A model generated the notes under the pieces. It had not been told where the DNA came from and ran no database searches. It worked only from the letters and a program-made list of their open reading frames with translations. From JACPYF01 sp947085845 (GTDB lineage Bacteria; Patescibacteriota; Saccharimonadia; Saccharimonadales; Saccharimonadaceae): a stretch of DNA of 64,000 nucleotides. Location of the stretch: contig CAMTXO010000001.1 in assembly GCA_947085845.1 (NCBI GenBank), positions 62,001-126,000 on the forward strand. The letters are read 5' to 3'. How positions within the stretch are numbered: position 1 is the first letter of the stretch; every line of letters starts with the position of its first letter. This document shows positions 52,362 through 60,537 of this stretch, one piece after another. The position numbers and the translations under genes were made by a program.

Positions 52362-53418
52362 TACCATCACCGCCCATGCCAATAACTGCGTCATTGGCGG
52401 TACGACGAGGCACTAGGCGACGCGTCCGCTTACCACTGTTGATGTGCCGAACAAAATGCACGTACAGAGTCTCAGCTGCCATACCGCCTGACGAAGCAAG
52501 CCGTACGACTTCCGGATCTGAAACAGGGAAGCTGCTGAGCTTCTTCATCTCGACACGGTTGACACACAGACGATCTTTTTCCCAAAAAATCGGGTGATCC
52601 GAGAGAACCCTTGCAAGTTGCACAAGGAAGTTCACACGCATGTATGATGCTCCTTCACGGTATGCAACACGCTGGACGCCCCAACACTGATCGACGATGT
52701 CGAAAAATGTCCGCACGTTGTCAGCGAATACATTCCTTCCCACATTGTCAACGATTTTCTCGAGACCTTGTGCAAGATCCATGGCGCTATTGCTGCGACC
52801 AGGTCCTGCGTGAGAGTGAAGCATGGCAACAATCTTGACGAAAGTTACCGCACTGATCAGATCGTCACGCTTCATCGACTGATTCCAGCAAACGCGCTTT
52901 CCCATCACAAATGCTTTCTCTGTTGTCAAATTAAACAGAGTCTTCATAACGGGAAGGTCGTACTGAGCGTTACGAAGCGTCACATTACTGCTCAGTTTAG
53001 ACTGAGAGATGTTCAGCTTCGAAAACAGCGCTCGCTCCGATTCCTGGTTGGTACCAAAGTGAATCTCTGCACCAAGGTGCGGCACCACATCAGAATCTTC
53101 AGCCAGCAGCTCAAGGCCGCCTGTGACACGCTGGAGACCGTCAATGATGTAAATGTCATCACTGAGATACCAGTTGCCATCACGCTCCATGAAGGTCTCC
53201 CCGCGCATACCCAGCGTAATTGCCGGGACACTGCCCACCCGAAGAGCTTCCTTAAGCTCCATGACTTTTTTGTTGGAAAGCACTTCTCGCTGATAGTCAT
53301 CGACTTTCAGCAGCTTCAGGCTGTCTGAAGACACAACACCTCGCAAAATGATCTCACCCTGAGGTGTCTCATCTAGCGCGGCATTGATGACCTTTACCGA
53401 CTCTCTTTTTTCAGTCAT
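52348..53418 (-). CDS. DGQHR/ParB-like domain protein (DndB-related)
   Basis: 356 residues. Pattern VDDYQREVLSNKKVMELKEAL, then YIIDGLQRVTGGLELL (a DGQHR variant) and ERALFSKLNISQSKLSSN is that of DGQHR-domain proteins, a family that includes DndB of DNA phosphorothioation. A C-terminal basic stretch (SGKRTRRLVPRRTAN) may contact nucleic acid. No dnd or other modification gene is nearby. ATG 53418 preceded by AAAAGGAG. First gene of a two-gene operon. Confidence 0.75.
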   Translation of the reverse strand: MTEKRESVKVINAALDETPQGEIILRGVVSSDSLKLLKVDDYQREVLSNKKVMELKEALRVGSVPAITLGMRGETFMERDGNWYLSDDIYIIDGLQRVTGGLELLAEDSDVVPHLGAEIHFGTNQESERALFSKLNISQSKLSSNVTLRNAQYDLPVMKTLFNLTTEKAFVMGKRVCWNQSMKRDDLISAVTFVKIVAMLHSHAGPGRSNSAMDLAQGLEKIVDNVGRNVFADNVRTFFDIVDQCWGVQRVAYREGASYMRVNFLVQLARVLSDHPIFWEKDRLCVNRVEMKKLSSFPVSDPEVVRLASSGGMAAETLYVHFVRHINSGKRTRRLVPRRTANDAVIGMGGDGNDDE

Positions 53419-53674
53419 TTCTGACTCCTTTTGACAAGGGGTATGCATTGCTTGCTGTGCAAGTTATAGCAACCCATTTGTTAACGTACATTGGTTTTAA
53501 AAGAGGACCAAAAACTCGTTATTCGTGTATGCTCTTGAGCGTACGAACCACCTGAATTCACAGGAATAGTCTCATAAAGAGAATTGCTTTATATAATACA
53601 TATTTTACAGATAAAAGTCAATTATATGTTGTGGTGTTAAATGTATATTCGAAACATATAGGTAGGGCAGTAGC

Positions 53675-53703
53675 TTGACAACCTTGCTAGCAAGGAGTAG
53701 TAT
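53675..53703 (+). promoter_or_regulatory. Consensus promoter of RNA candidate C
   Basis: TTGACA (53675-53680), 17-nt spacer, TAGTAT (53698-53703). Confidence 0.75.
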
Positions 53704-53709
53704 AGGCTC

Positions 53710-54127
53710 TATTGTTGAGGAGTTCACTAGAGCTTTTCGGCAAGTCCTTCAAAAGGTAAAGGCAGTAGTCGCAGGGTATAAGCTAAATAATTCTCATGTT
53801 CATCACACAACGGAGAAAATAGCTCACCAAGCAATGGCTTCTGTCTAAAATACGCAGCGTCTCAGCAGGCCATATAAAAATGCCAAACGAGACCTCTCAG
53901 GTTATGACAATTCAAACCTGGGCGCCCCACTGCAGTGGCGAATATGCCGCCTTGGAACAAACCAAATACCGTGATTGCGTTTCATCGCAGGAGTCAAATG
54001 AAGATATCCTTCACAGGCCTAGGCCCTAGACACCCCACGATCTACGAGTCACCGAACGGTCACTGTACCCCAAGGCGGCATCGCCGCACAACTTAAAGTC
54101 CCCGTGTATTTTACACGGGGCATTTTT
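53710..54127 (+). ncRNA. Structured non-coding RNA candidate C
   Basis: About 420 nt bounded by a consensus promoter and a terminator, without a convincing gene. Helices: GCTCTA/TAGAGC near the 5' end, GTCTC-GGC/GCC-GAGAC, CAGGTT/AACCTG (53898-53920), the 12-nt palindrome CCACTGCAGTGG (53927-53938), and a perfect 12-bp long-range stem (53944-53955 with 54070-54081). A 25-codon open stretch at 53771-53848 starts after TAGTC-GCA, which resembles the resume site of tmRNA, but no tRNA-like ends are visible. Family unknown. Confidence 0.6.
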
Positions 54128-54130
54128 CTT
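54100..54130 (+). terminator. Terminator of RNA candidate C
   Basis: Stem CCCCGTGTA (54100-54108) / TACACGGGG (54112-54120) followed by CATTTTTCTTTT. Confidence 0.9.
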
Positions 54131-54142
54131 TTCAGAAGATAG

Positions 54143-54171
54143 TTGTAAAATATATTAAAATAGTTTATAAT
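54143..54171 (+). promoter_or_regulatory. Promoter of the 54178 gene, leaderless type
   Basis: TTGTAA (54143-54148), 17-nt spacer, TATAAT (54166-54171), then 6 nt to the ATG. Clearest full promoter of a leaderless unit in the window. Confidence 0.75.
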
Positions 54172-54177
54172 ATACAT

Positions 54178-55893
54178 ATGAAACCAACGGGTGACCGCCT
54201 TGTAGATCAACTGCAAACCGAAACAACTGCAGCAGAACCAAAACTAGAACAACTTCTAGCATTTGCTCGAGACATCATGCTATCGCGACCAGCGGAGCTC
54301 AAAGATGGTGATAACCATCAATACCTCATACAAAACGGCTGGCAGGCTCGTGGTGAAGACAAAGAATTACGCGTCGAAATACCACCGGAACTGCCAGGAA
54401 TCGATATCTCTGTAGATAGCGCACAGGCAATTGAACAGTTCGGCCGAGATATGCTAGACGAAGCTTTTGAGTGCCTTGGACAGAGAGGGGAGCAACTGTA
54501 TGATGAGTACTTGCGCATTGAAGCAGATGATACTGACGCCAAGATAAATATATGCAAAGAGCTCCTCAATGTCATATTGGAAATCAGCAATCAAGCTACT
54601 TTTGACACTACCGAAGAGGATGTCGAGACAAAGCAGTATTCACCGTTTAGAATCTCTCCAAAAATTATCGGACAACACCCCAACACCAATGTCAATCCAA
54701 CCTGCCTTGGCAAGTCGATACTCGCAACAAGCTTCTTCTACAAACTCGGCTTGCCGATTCTTCACGCAGGCCTTGTTGTCTCACGAAACGATAGCAGCCT
54801 CATGAGTCAAGGTGTTGCAATGAAAAATGTCATTACAGCAGCTCAGGATGTAAGCGTTTCGCCAAACTATCTCGCGACTCTCAACGACGAATTGAGAGCT
54901 CATATAGAAGAAGTCTACCGACATGATGGCTTTCACGCCACCTCATATGTACAGCTAAGCGATGAAGCATGGGTGCAGATAGATCCTAACCTTCAGAGCA
55001 ACCTGGCTATCAAAGCAGACATCCGCGAACAACTCACCGACACTTATAAGGAACTGACAGGCAGTAGAGAAAAAGGCTCTTTCGGCAATGAAAGAACTCT
55101 TTTGCTTGACACAGATTCAAGTATAGTTATCCCACTAATAGCTAGGACTTTGCGTGAGATCATACCAACTCCAGACGAGCTCGAACAACAGCTAGCAGAC
55201 GTTCCAGTCAAACAACTCATCAAAAAGCTGCTCGATAAAATATCTGATATATTCTTGAACTTCGACCCAGAAACTGACCATCTGAGTCCAATGGAGAGAA
55301 TGGGGCTCGACCAAACTCTTGATACCATTGCTGGCACTAGCAAGGAAGCTTGGCTTGAGATACATGTGCTGACGGCACTAAATAAAGTATTCATAGATGC
55401 AGAGAACTACTACGAAGACCCTTTCATGACTGAAGCTTTCGAGCGCGTCAAAACGGATGAACATTACAGAAAAAGGCGGGCAGCGGATTTATATCTTGTT
55501 CCGTTTAATGTTCTATTGAATATACAGTCTACCTACATGCTCACTCCTAGCTCAAAGGCGGTTCCACATAGCGTAGTCAGCGCAGGCTTACCCGAATATC
55601 GAATCGGCATGAGTGTCCTCAGTGATGTCGCGGCCCATTATGAGGATGAGCTGCCTCTCAGTAGCTGGCTGAGTTATTGGCCAAGCCTTGTTAGTCTCGT
55701 CGAACATAGAGATCAACTCACTTCAGAGGCCCAAAAACAGTTAGCAAGAAAAGCAATTAGTTTTTTTGCAAACAAAAGGAATAACTTGACACCTCATAGT
55801 TCTACTGACATAATAGAGTCCGTTCTTACAACAATCGATCTCAAAGACGCGATAGATTCTGTTATTGCAGCACGCGATCCCAAAGGAGAGTAA
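54178..55893 (+). CDS. Transglutaminase-like protein (predicted C-H-D triad)
   Basis: 571 residues, no signal peptide or membrane helix. NPTCLGKSILATSFFYKLG places Cys176 at the start of a helix, FHATSYVQLSD gives His253 and VQIDPNL Asp269: the order and spacing of transglutaminase-like cysteine enzymes (protein crosslinking, deamidation or peptidase). The flanking 160 N-terminal and 300 C-terminal residues are helical and unrecognised. It is followed, with a 1-bp overlap, by a small basic protein gene. Confidence 0.6.
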   Translation: MKPTGDRLVDQLQTETTAAEPKLEQLLAFARDIMLSRPAELKDGDNHQYLIQNGWQARGEDKELRVEIPPELPGIDISVDSAQAIEQFGRDMLDEAFECLGQRGEQLYDEYLRIEADDTDAKINICKELLNVILEISNQATFDTTEEDVETKQYSPFRISPKIIGQHPNTNVNPTCLGKSILATSFFYKLGLPILHAGLVVSRNDSSLMSQGVAMKNVITAAQDVSVSPNYLATLNDELRAHIEEVYRHDGFHATSYVQLSDEAWVQIDPNLQSNLAIKADIREQLTDTYKELTGSREKGSFGNERTLLLDTDSSIVIPLIARTLREIIPTPDELEQQLADVPVKQLIKKLLDKISDIFLNFDPETDHLSPMERMGLDQTLDTIAGTSKEAWLEIHVLTALNKVFIDAENYYEDPFMTEAFERVKTDEHYRKRRAADLYLVPFNVLLNIQSTYMLTPSSKAVPHSVVSAGLPEYRIGMSVLSDVAAHYEDELPLSSWLSYWPSLVSLVEHRDQLTSEAQKQLARKAISFFANKRNNLTPHSSTDIIESVLTTIDLKDAIDSVIAARDPKGE

Positions 55894-56069
55894 TGGCAAA
55901 GCCACTCAACGAAGCCGACCTAAAGGCGCTTCTCGAAGAGTCGGGTGTCGACTCGGAAACCACCGAAAAGATCCTGGCAAAGAACAAAACAACCAAGGAA
56001 GACAAAGGCAAGCGCGGCGCGCGCGGACACGGTAACATCGCTCCACAGCGAACACCAATCCAGCTCTAA
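55893..56069 (+). CDS. 58-residue basic peptide coupled to the transglutaminase-like gene
   Basis: ATG overlaps the previous stop (TAATG), with AAAGGAG before it. The product has a helical, acidic first half (LNEADLKALLEESGVD) and a Lys/Gly/Arg-rich second half (KGKRGARGHGNIAPQRTPIQL). Lys and Gln residues make it a possible substrate of the upstream enzyme; this is inference. Ends before a terminator. G/C-rich codons. No family recognised. Confidence 0.75.
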   Translation: MAKPLNEADLKALLEESGVDSETTEKILAKNKTTKEDKGKRGARGHGNIAPQRTPIQL

Positions 56070-56096
56070 TCATTCCTAGGTGGGTACAACCCACCG

Positions 56097-56129
56097 CCCG
56101 CACTACATATACAGTAGTGCGGGTTTTTT
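56097..56129 (+). terminator. Intrinsic terminator
   Basis: Stem CCCGCACTAC (56097-56106) / GTAGTGCGGG (56114-56123) then TTTTTT; a second small hairpin GGTGGGT/ACCCACC precedes it. Confidence 0.93.
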
Positions 56130-56134
56130 AATTT

Positions 56135-56665
56135 CTAAGACCTTATTTCTTGCACTTTGCCATTATCCAAAATCTTGATGATCTTTGATGAAGCTCTGTT
56201 GGATAAATCACCGGCATCTTCGTAGAAGTCAACAGCATCACCAAAGTATTGTTTTGCTTGTTCAATCGTTGTTGCAGTTGGCTGCATTGGCAAGTTAGCA
56301 CTCGAGGTAGCAAGTGGGCCAGTTTGTTCCAGTATTGCAACTAACTTCTCGTCGGCAGGCACACGAAACGGCAGACTACCAAGCCCTTTGTGCGCGTAGT
56401 CCAGACCATGAACAGGCAAAATAACGCTCACCGGACCTGGCCAGAAATGCGCAGCCTTTTTCACAAACTTGTCATCCACGATTCCTTGCAATTGCTCGGG
56501 TGTAGCTATAAGGACAGTACCGACCGCGCGAGGAGTATCGCCATGCTTTACTCGGTACAACCTATTAACAGCTACGTGCGAAAACAAACGTGCGACTATA
56601 CCATAGACTGTGTCAGTCGCTAGTACGCCAACACCATCATTTTTTAAAACTTCTATAATATTCAT
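56135..56665 (-). CDS. tsaC: L-threonylcarbamoyladenylate synthase (YrdC/Sua5 domain)
   Basis: Makes the TC-AMP donor for t6A37 of ANN-decoding tRNAs. 176 residues with the YrdC pattern: GVGVLATDTVYGIVARL at the start, VKHGDTPRAVG, FWPGPVSVILPV, LGSLPFRVPAD and ATSSANLPMQPTATT. No Sua5 C-terminal domain. Minus-strand TACAAT 9 nt before the ATG, no Shine-Dalgarno. Confidence 0.92.
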   Translation of the reverse strand: MNIIEVLKNDGVGVLATDTVYGIVARLFSHVAVNRLYRVKHGDTPRAVGTVLIATPEQLQGIVDDKFVKKAAHFWPGPVSVILPVHGLDYAHKGLGSLPFRVPADEKLVAILEQTGPLATSSANLPMQPTATTIEQAKQYFGDAVDFYEDAGDLSNRASSKIIKILDNGKVQEIRS

Positions 56666-56690
56666 TAGAGATATATTGTATCGTATCTGT

Positions 56691-56696
56691 TAAAAT
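56691..56696 (+). promoter_or_regulatory. Extended -10 (TGT-TAAAAT), leaderless type
   Basis: 6 nt before ATG 56703; heads a five-gene operon. Confidence 0.65.
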
Positions 56697-56702
56697 AAGA
56701 AT

Positions 56703-58100
56703 ATGACGAAAGAGGAAAACGCATTACAGGGCGCCGTGCAATACATCGAGAGCTGGCTACCGTTACTCACCGAACAAGGAGAGGTGCCCGGTATCGCTGT
56801 GGCCGTAAGGCATAAAAACCGACTAATTTTAGATAGTGGGTACGGCTATGCAAACCTTGAAAATAAAGAAAAATTAACCGGCAAGCATATTTTCCATATA
56901 GCTTCTCACTCGAAAATGTTCACTGCGACCGCTATCATGCAATTAAAAGAAAAATCTCAGTTGCAATTAGATAATGAGGTGGTTAATATCCTGCCATGGC
57001 TGAACAAACATACCGACAAACGATGGCTAAATGTTACTATACGCCAGTTGCTAGGGCATCGAGCTGGTGTGATTAGAGATGGTAAAGACGCCAACCATTG
57101 GAATCTTGTAAATCAATTTCCTGACAATAAAATGCTAGATAAAATAATACTCGATTCAGAACTTGTTTTTGATACAAATCAAATAATGAAGTACTCGAAT
57201 ATTGGCTACGGCTTGCTCGGGCTCGTAATAGAGCAAGTATCCGGAATAAGCTACGAAAAATACATGCAAAAAAATATTATCAAACCATTAAAAATGACTC
57301 ATACAAGCAGCGACTATGATGAAAATCTAGGCACTTATACAACAGGGTATCGTAGTCGAGAAGATGATCTCAGGATACCGTATCAACTAGGGGTACATGC
57401 AAATGCCTTATCTGCTGCTACAGGTTTTTGCTCTACAGCTAGCGATACGAGTTTGTTTGCTTCGGCTCAAATGTTAAAAACAAAAAAGCTTATGAATGAC
57501 GAGTCCAAAAAAGAGCTACAGAGACTTCATTCTCTTGCAGAAAATGCATACAATGACCATTATGGTCTTGGCTTTCAGCCTCACCCCAAGAAAAAAGGTT
57601 GGGTAGGTCATAATGGAGGCTTTCCAGGATTCAGCACTTCAACACTAGCTAACGGTGAAAAAGATATTGCCATTAGTGTATTTACAAACTACGATAGCGG
57701 CAATTCGACTACTATTTGTTTAGGTATAATTGATATCATTGAATGGTTTTTAGAAAATAGTTCAAAATCTGATACAAAAAATAGCAAATACGCAGGGAGA
57801 TTTTACAGCCTCAGGAGTGTTTTTGATATAGTTGCAACAAACAAAAAAATCATCGAAACCTATCCGAAAGCAAACCGACCTTTTAACGAGCCCACAGCCC
57901 TAGAGGTCATAAATGACAATACCCTAAAAATAGATGAGGAAGATCATAACTTTTACAGCCCAGGTGAAAAAATAACTTTCAAAAGAGTGGGTGGTAAGAT
58001 AACAGAAGTAAATTATGCAGGCTTTACACATTTTCAAGAAAAAGATTACAAAAAAATACTCGCTCAAATAACTAAAGATGGAAGAGTGAAACTACCATGA
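56703..58100 (+). CDS. Serine hydrolase of the class C beta-lactamase / PBP fold
   Basis: 465 residues. Catalytic SxxK in HIASHSKMFTATA, the YxN motif in YSNIGYGLLGLV, and a late GHNGGFPGFS loop (HxG type). Related proteins are esterases, D-aminopeptidases or low-molecular-weight PBPs. No signal peptide is visible, so it may be cytoplasmic, which is unusual for a peptidoglycan enzyme. Overlaps xthA by 4 bp. Confidence 0.85.
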   Translation: MTKEENALQGAVQYIESWLPLLTEQGEVPGIAVAVRHKNRLILDSGYGYANLENKEKLTGKHIFHIASHSKMFTATAIMQLKEKSQLQLDNEVVNILPWLNKHTDKRWLNVTIRQLLGHRAGVIRDGKDANHWNLVNQFPDNKMLDKIILDSELVFDTNQIMKYSNIGYGLLGLVIEQVSGISYEKYMQKNIIKPLKMTHTSSDYDENLGTYTTGYRSREDDLRIPYQLGVHANALSAATGFCSTASDTSLFASAQMLKTKKLMNDESKKELQRLHSLAENAYNDHYGLGFQPHPKKKGWVGHNGGFPGFSTSTLANGEKDIAISVFTNYDSGNSTTICLGIIDIIEWFLENSSKSDTKNSKYAGRFYSLRSVFDIVATNKKIIETYPKANRPFNEPTALEVINDNTLKIDEEDHNFYSPGEKITFKRVGGKITEVNYAGFTHFQEKDYKKILAQITKDGRVKLP

Positions 58101-58894
58101 AGCTATACTCCTGGAACGTAAATGGCATCCGCGCTGTACTAAACAAAGGGGCTTTTCAACCATTTCTAAAAGAGCATGACCCAGATATTCTATGCTTGCA
58201 AGAAACCAAAGCTCATAGAGAACAAGTAGAAATCGATTTACCTGGCTATCATGAATACTGGAATAGTGCGACAAAAAAAGGCTATTCGTCTACAGCGATA
58301 TTTACTAAAGCCAAACCACTGCAAGTCATCAATAATTTTCCGGCTGAAATTGCAGATAAATACAATCTAAAAGACGGCTTTGGTGATCCAAACGATGAAG
58401 GTCGTGTAACTGCTGCAGAATTTGAAAAATTTTGGATTGTCACTGTGTATACACCAAACTCAAAGGGTGATTTAGGACGACTCAGGCTTCGCTACGAAGC
58501 ATGGGATCCAGCATTTTTGGAATACATGCAATCACTAGAGAAAACCAAGCCGGTTTTATTTTGCGGCGACCTCAATGTTGCTCATCAGGAAATTGACCTT
58601 GCTCGACCGAAAGAAAACGTCGGCAAGCACGGTTTTACTGATGAAGAGCGAGAACGATTTCAAGATTTTGTTGACGCCGGATTTATCGATACTTTTCGTA
58701 TGTTTTACCCAGACCGAACAGAGGCCTTCACGTGGTGGACCAACTGGGCAAATGCCAGGGCACGAAATGTTGGCTGGCGTATTGACTACTGGATGGCTAG
58801 CGCTAGTTTAAAAAAATCTATAAAAGCCGCCGAAATACACCCTAAAGTCATGGGTTCTGACCACTGCCCTGTGAGTATTGAGGTGGAGCTATGA
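58097..58894 (+). CDS. xthA: Exodeoxyribonuclease III
   Basis: AP endonuclease / 3'-5' exonuclease of base excision repair. 265 residues with KLYSWNVNGIRAVL, CLQETKAH (catalytic Glu), VYTPNSKGDLGRL, VLFCGDLNVAHQEIDL and the final MGSDHCPVSIEVEL. Second gene of an operon of 4-bp overlaps. Confidence 0.95.
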   Translation: MKLYSWNVNGIRAVLNKGAFQPFLKEHDPDILCLQETKAHREQVEIDLPGYHEYWNSATKKGYSSTAIFTKAKPLQVINNFPAEIADKYNLKDGFGDPNDEGRVTAAEFEKFWIVTVYTPNSKGDLGRLRLRYEAWDPAFLEYMQSLEKTKPVLFCGDLNVAHQEIDLARPKENVGKHGFTDEERERFQDFVDAGFIDTFRMFYPDRTEAFTWWTNWANARARNVGWRIDYWMASASLKKSIKAAEIHPKVMGSDHCPVSIEVEL

Positions 58895-59271
58895 CGCAAT
58901 CTCAAAGATCTTTTCAGGAAATATCAACTCTTATACATGACTACCTCGAAGATCGTGACTGGGGCAACAACACTCAGCGCGGACTTGCAATATCAATCAG
59001 CCTTGAAGCCAGTGAGCTGTTAGAACATTACCAATGGAGAGATGATCCTGTAGGTACACGTGATGAAGTAGCAGAAGAACTAGCCGATATCTTTTTATAT
59101 TCATTCCAGCTTGCGCAAAACTTAGATATCGATATAGCTGAAGAAATAATAAAAAAGCTAGAGAAGGTAAAAAAGAAATATCCAGCAGAAAAGTTTAAAG
59201 GGGTAGACAGAGAAGAAGCAAGAAAAAATTGGCTCGACGCAAAATTAAAACATAAAAAAAGCGGCTTATGA
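58891..59271 (+). CDS. MazG-like nucleotide pyrophosphohydrolase
   Basis: 126 residues, all-alpha. GLAISISLEASELLEHYQW and DEVAEELADIFLYSFQLAQNLDID give the ExxE-12-ExxD metal pattern of MazG/RS21-C6 dNTP pyrophosphatases. Fits a role in clearing non-canonical nucleotides alongside the neighbouring ExoIII and Nudix enzymes. Confidence 0.9.
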   Translation: MTQSQRSFQEISTLIHDYLEDRDWGNNTQRGLAISISLEASELLEHYQWRDDPVGTRDEVAEELADIFLYSFQLAQNLDIDIAEEIIKKLEKVKKKYPAEKFKGVDREEARKNWLDAKLKHKKSGL

Positions 59272-59792
59272 ACAATAAGGTCTGCACGTTAGTTTTTTTA
59301 CGAAAAGAAGATGAAATACTTTTGGCGATGAAAAAGCGTGGCTTTGGCGTAGGTCATTGGAACGGCGCTGGCGGCAAAATCGACCCAGGGGAAACTGTAG
59401 AGCAAGCAATGGTACGTGAAACACAAGAAGAAATAAATGTTACTCCGACAAAGTGGGAAAAAGTTGCCGAGCAAGATTTTTACATGGATATAGATACTGA
59501 TGAGCCATTTCATCTGTACGTCCATGTGTATATTGCATCGAAATGGGAAGGTGAGCCTAGCGAAACTGAGGAGATGGCTCCGAAGTGGTACAAGATATCA
59601 GATATTCCGTACGATACTATGTGGCAGGACGATCCGCACTGGCTACCGCAGATACTTGAAGGCAAAAAAGTAATAGGCGAATATACCTTTGCAAGTGACA
59701 ATACTATGCTTACTCATAATGTAACTGAGGTAGATGTTTTGCCCGGTGATATTCCTGTCATCAACACATATGTAGAAAAGGGACAAAGATGA
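59268..59792 (+). CDS. Nudix hydrolase (8-oxo-dGTP diphosphatase-like)
   Basis: 174 residues. Nudix box GGKIDPGETVEQAMVRETQEE (about 38-58). The preceding MKKRGFGVGHWNGAGGK resembles MTH1-type purine-nucleotide sanitizers, and the WQDDPHWLPQILEGKKVIGEYTF segment after the box supports that subgroup. In an operon with repair and nucleotide-cleaning genes. Confidence 0.92.
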   Translation: MNNKVCTLVFLRKEDEILLAMKKRGFGVGHWNGAGGKIDPGETVEQAMVRETQEEINVTPTKWEKVAEQDFYMDIDTDEPFHLYVHVYIASKWEGEPSETEEMAPKWYKISDIPYDTMWQDDPHWLPQILEGKKVIGEYTFASDNTMLTHNVTEVDVLPGDIPVINTYVEKGQR

Positions 59793-60517
59793 ATAAATTC
59801 GCAGTTTTTGATATAGATGGCACACTTTTTCGTTGGCAACTTTTTCATGAACTGGTTGTACAGCTAACACTGGCGGAGGTTTTTCCTAAAAATAGCTTCA
59901 GTGAAATAGATACGGCGTGGAACAAGTGGAGAGGTGGAGAAATGAGTTTTCATGACTATGAAGGCCTAGTAGTAAAAACGCTAGTCCATTATTTACCACT
60001 AATTCCTGTGCCTGTATACCAGGCGGCTTGCGATAAAGTAGTCGCTCAGAGTGCACATAAAGTCCACTTTTACCCTCGTCAGCTGATTAGTGATCTCAAA
60101 AAACAAGGCTACAAAATAATCGCGATCAGCGGCTCGCAACAAGAAATGCTAGAACCTTTTTGTGCACGATATGATTTCGATATTGTCATTGGCGTCGTGT
60201 ATGAACAGAAAGAGGGACGTTTTACCGGCGAGATAGAGAGACCGACTATCGGCAAAAAGGCTGATATTCTAAAAGAATTGATCAAAGAACATAACTTAAC
60301 AACCGAAGACAGTGTCGCGATTGGTGACTCGGACGGCGATATACCACTACTAGGCTGTGTTCAGCAACCTGTTGCATTCAACCCATCCGAAGGTCTGTTC
60401 GAGCACGCAAAGAAATCTAACTGGAAAATTGTTGTTGAACGCAAAAACATCGCCTATGAATTTGCACAAAAAGACGGCAGACTACTGTTGGCTGACACCA
60501 AAGTCTACAAGACATAA
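59789..60517 (+). CDS. HAD-IB family phosphatase (SerB-like)
   Basis: 242 residues. FDIDGTLFRWQLFHEL (nucleophile and acid Asp), a helical cap (about 20-85), IIAISGSQQEMLEPF and AIGDSDGDIPLLGCV. Similar to phosphoserine phosphatases, but the substrate is open; a nucleotide or lipid phosphate is possible. Last gene of the 56703-60517 operon. Confidence 0.88.
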   Translation: MNKFAVFDIDGTLFRWQLFHELVVQLTLAEVFPKNSFSEIDTAWNKWRGGEMSFHDYEGLVVKTLVHYLPLIPVPVYQAACDKVVAQSAHKVHFYPRQLISDLKKQGYKIIAISGSQQEMLEPFCARYDFDIVIGVVYEQKEGRFTGEIERPTIGKKADILKELIKEHNLTTEDSVAIGDSDGDIPLLGCVQQPVAFNPSEGLFEHAKKSNWKIVVERKNIAYEFAQKDGRLLLADTKVYKT

Positions 60518-60524
60518 ACACTGG

Positions 60525-60530
60525 TACAAT
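60525..60530 (+). promoter_or_regulatory. Extended -10 (TGG-TACAAT), leaderless type
   Basis: 7 nt before ATG 60538; no Shine-Dalgarno. Confidence 0.65.
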
Positions 60531-60537
60531 AAAGAGT

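Noticed and set aside
53710..54127. tmRNA (ssrA)
   Set aside because: TAGTC-GCA plus a 25-codon frame looks like a tag, and smpB is near, but neither end folds as an acceptor stem with a T arm, no D-loop consensus is present, and the encoded end (AMASV) is unlike usual tags. Kept only as a remark on RNA candidate C.
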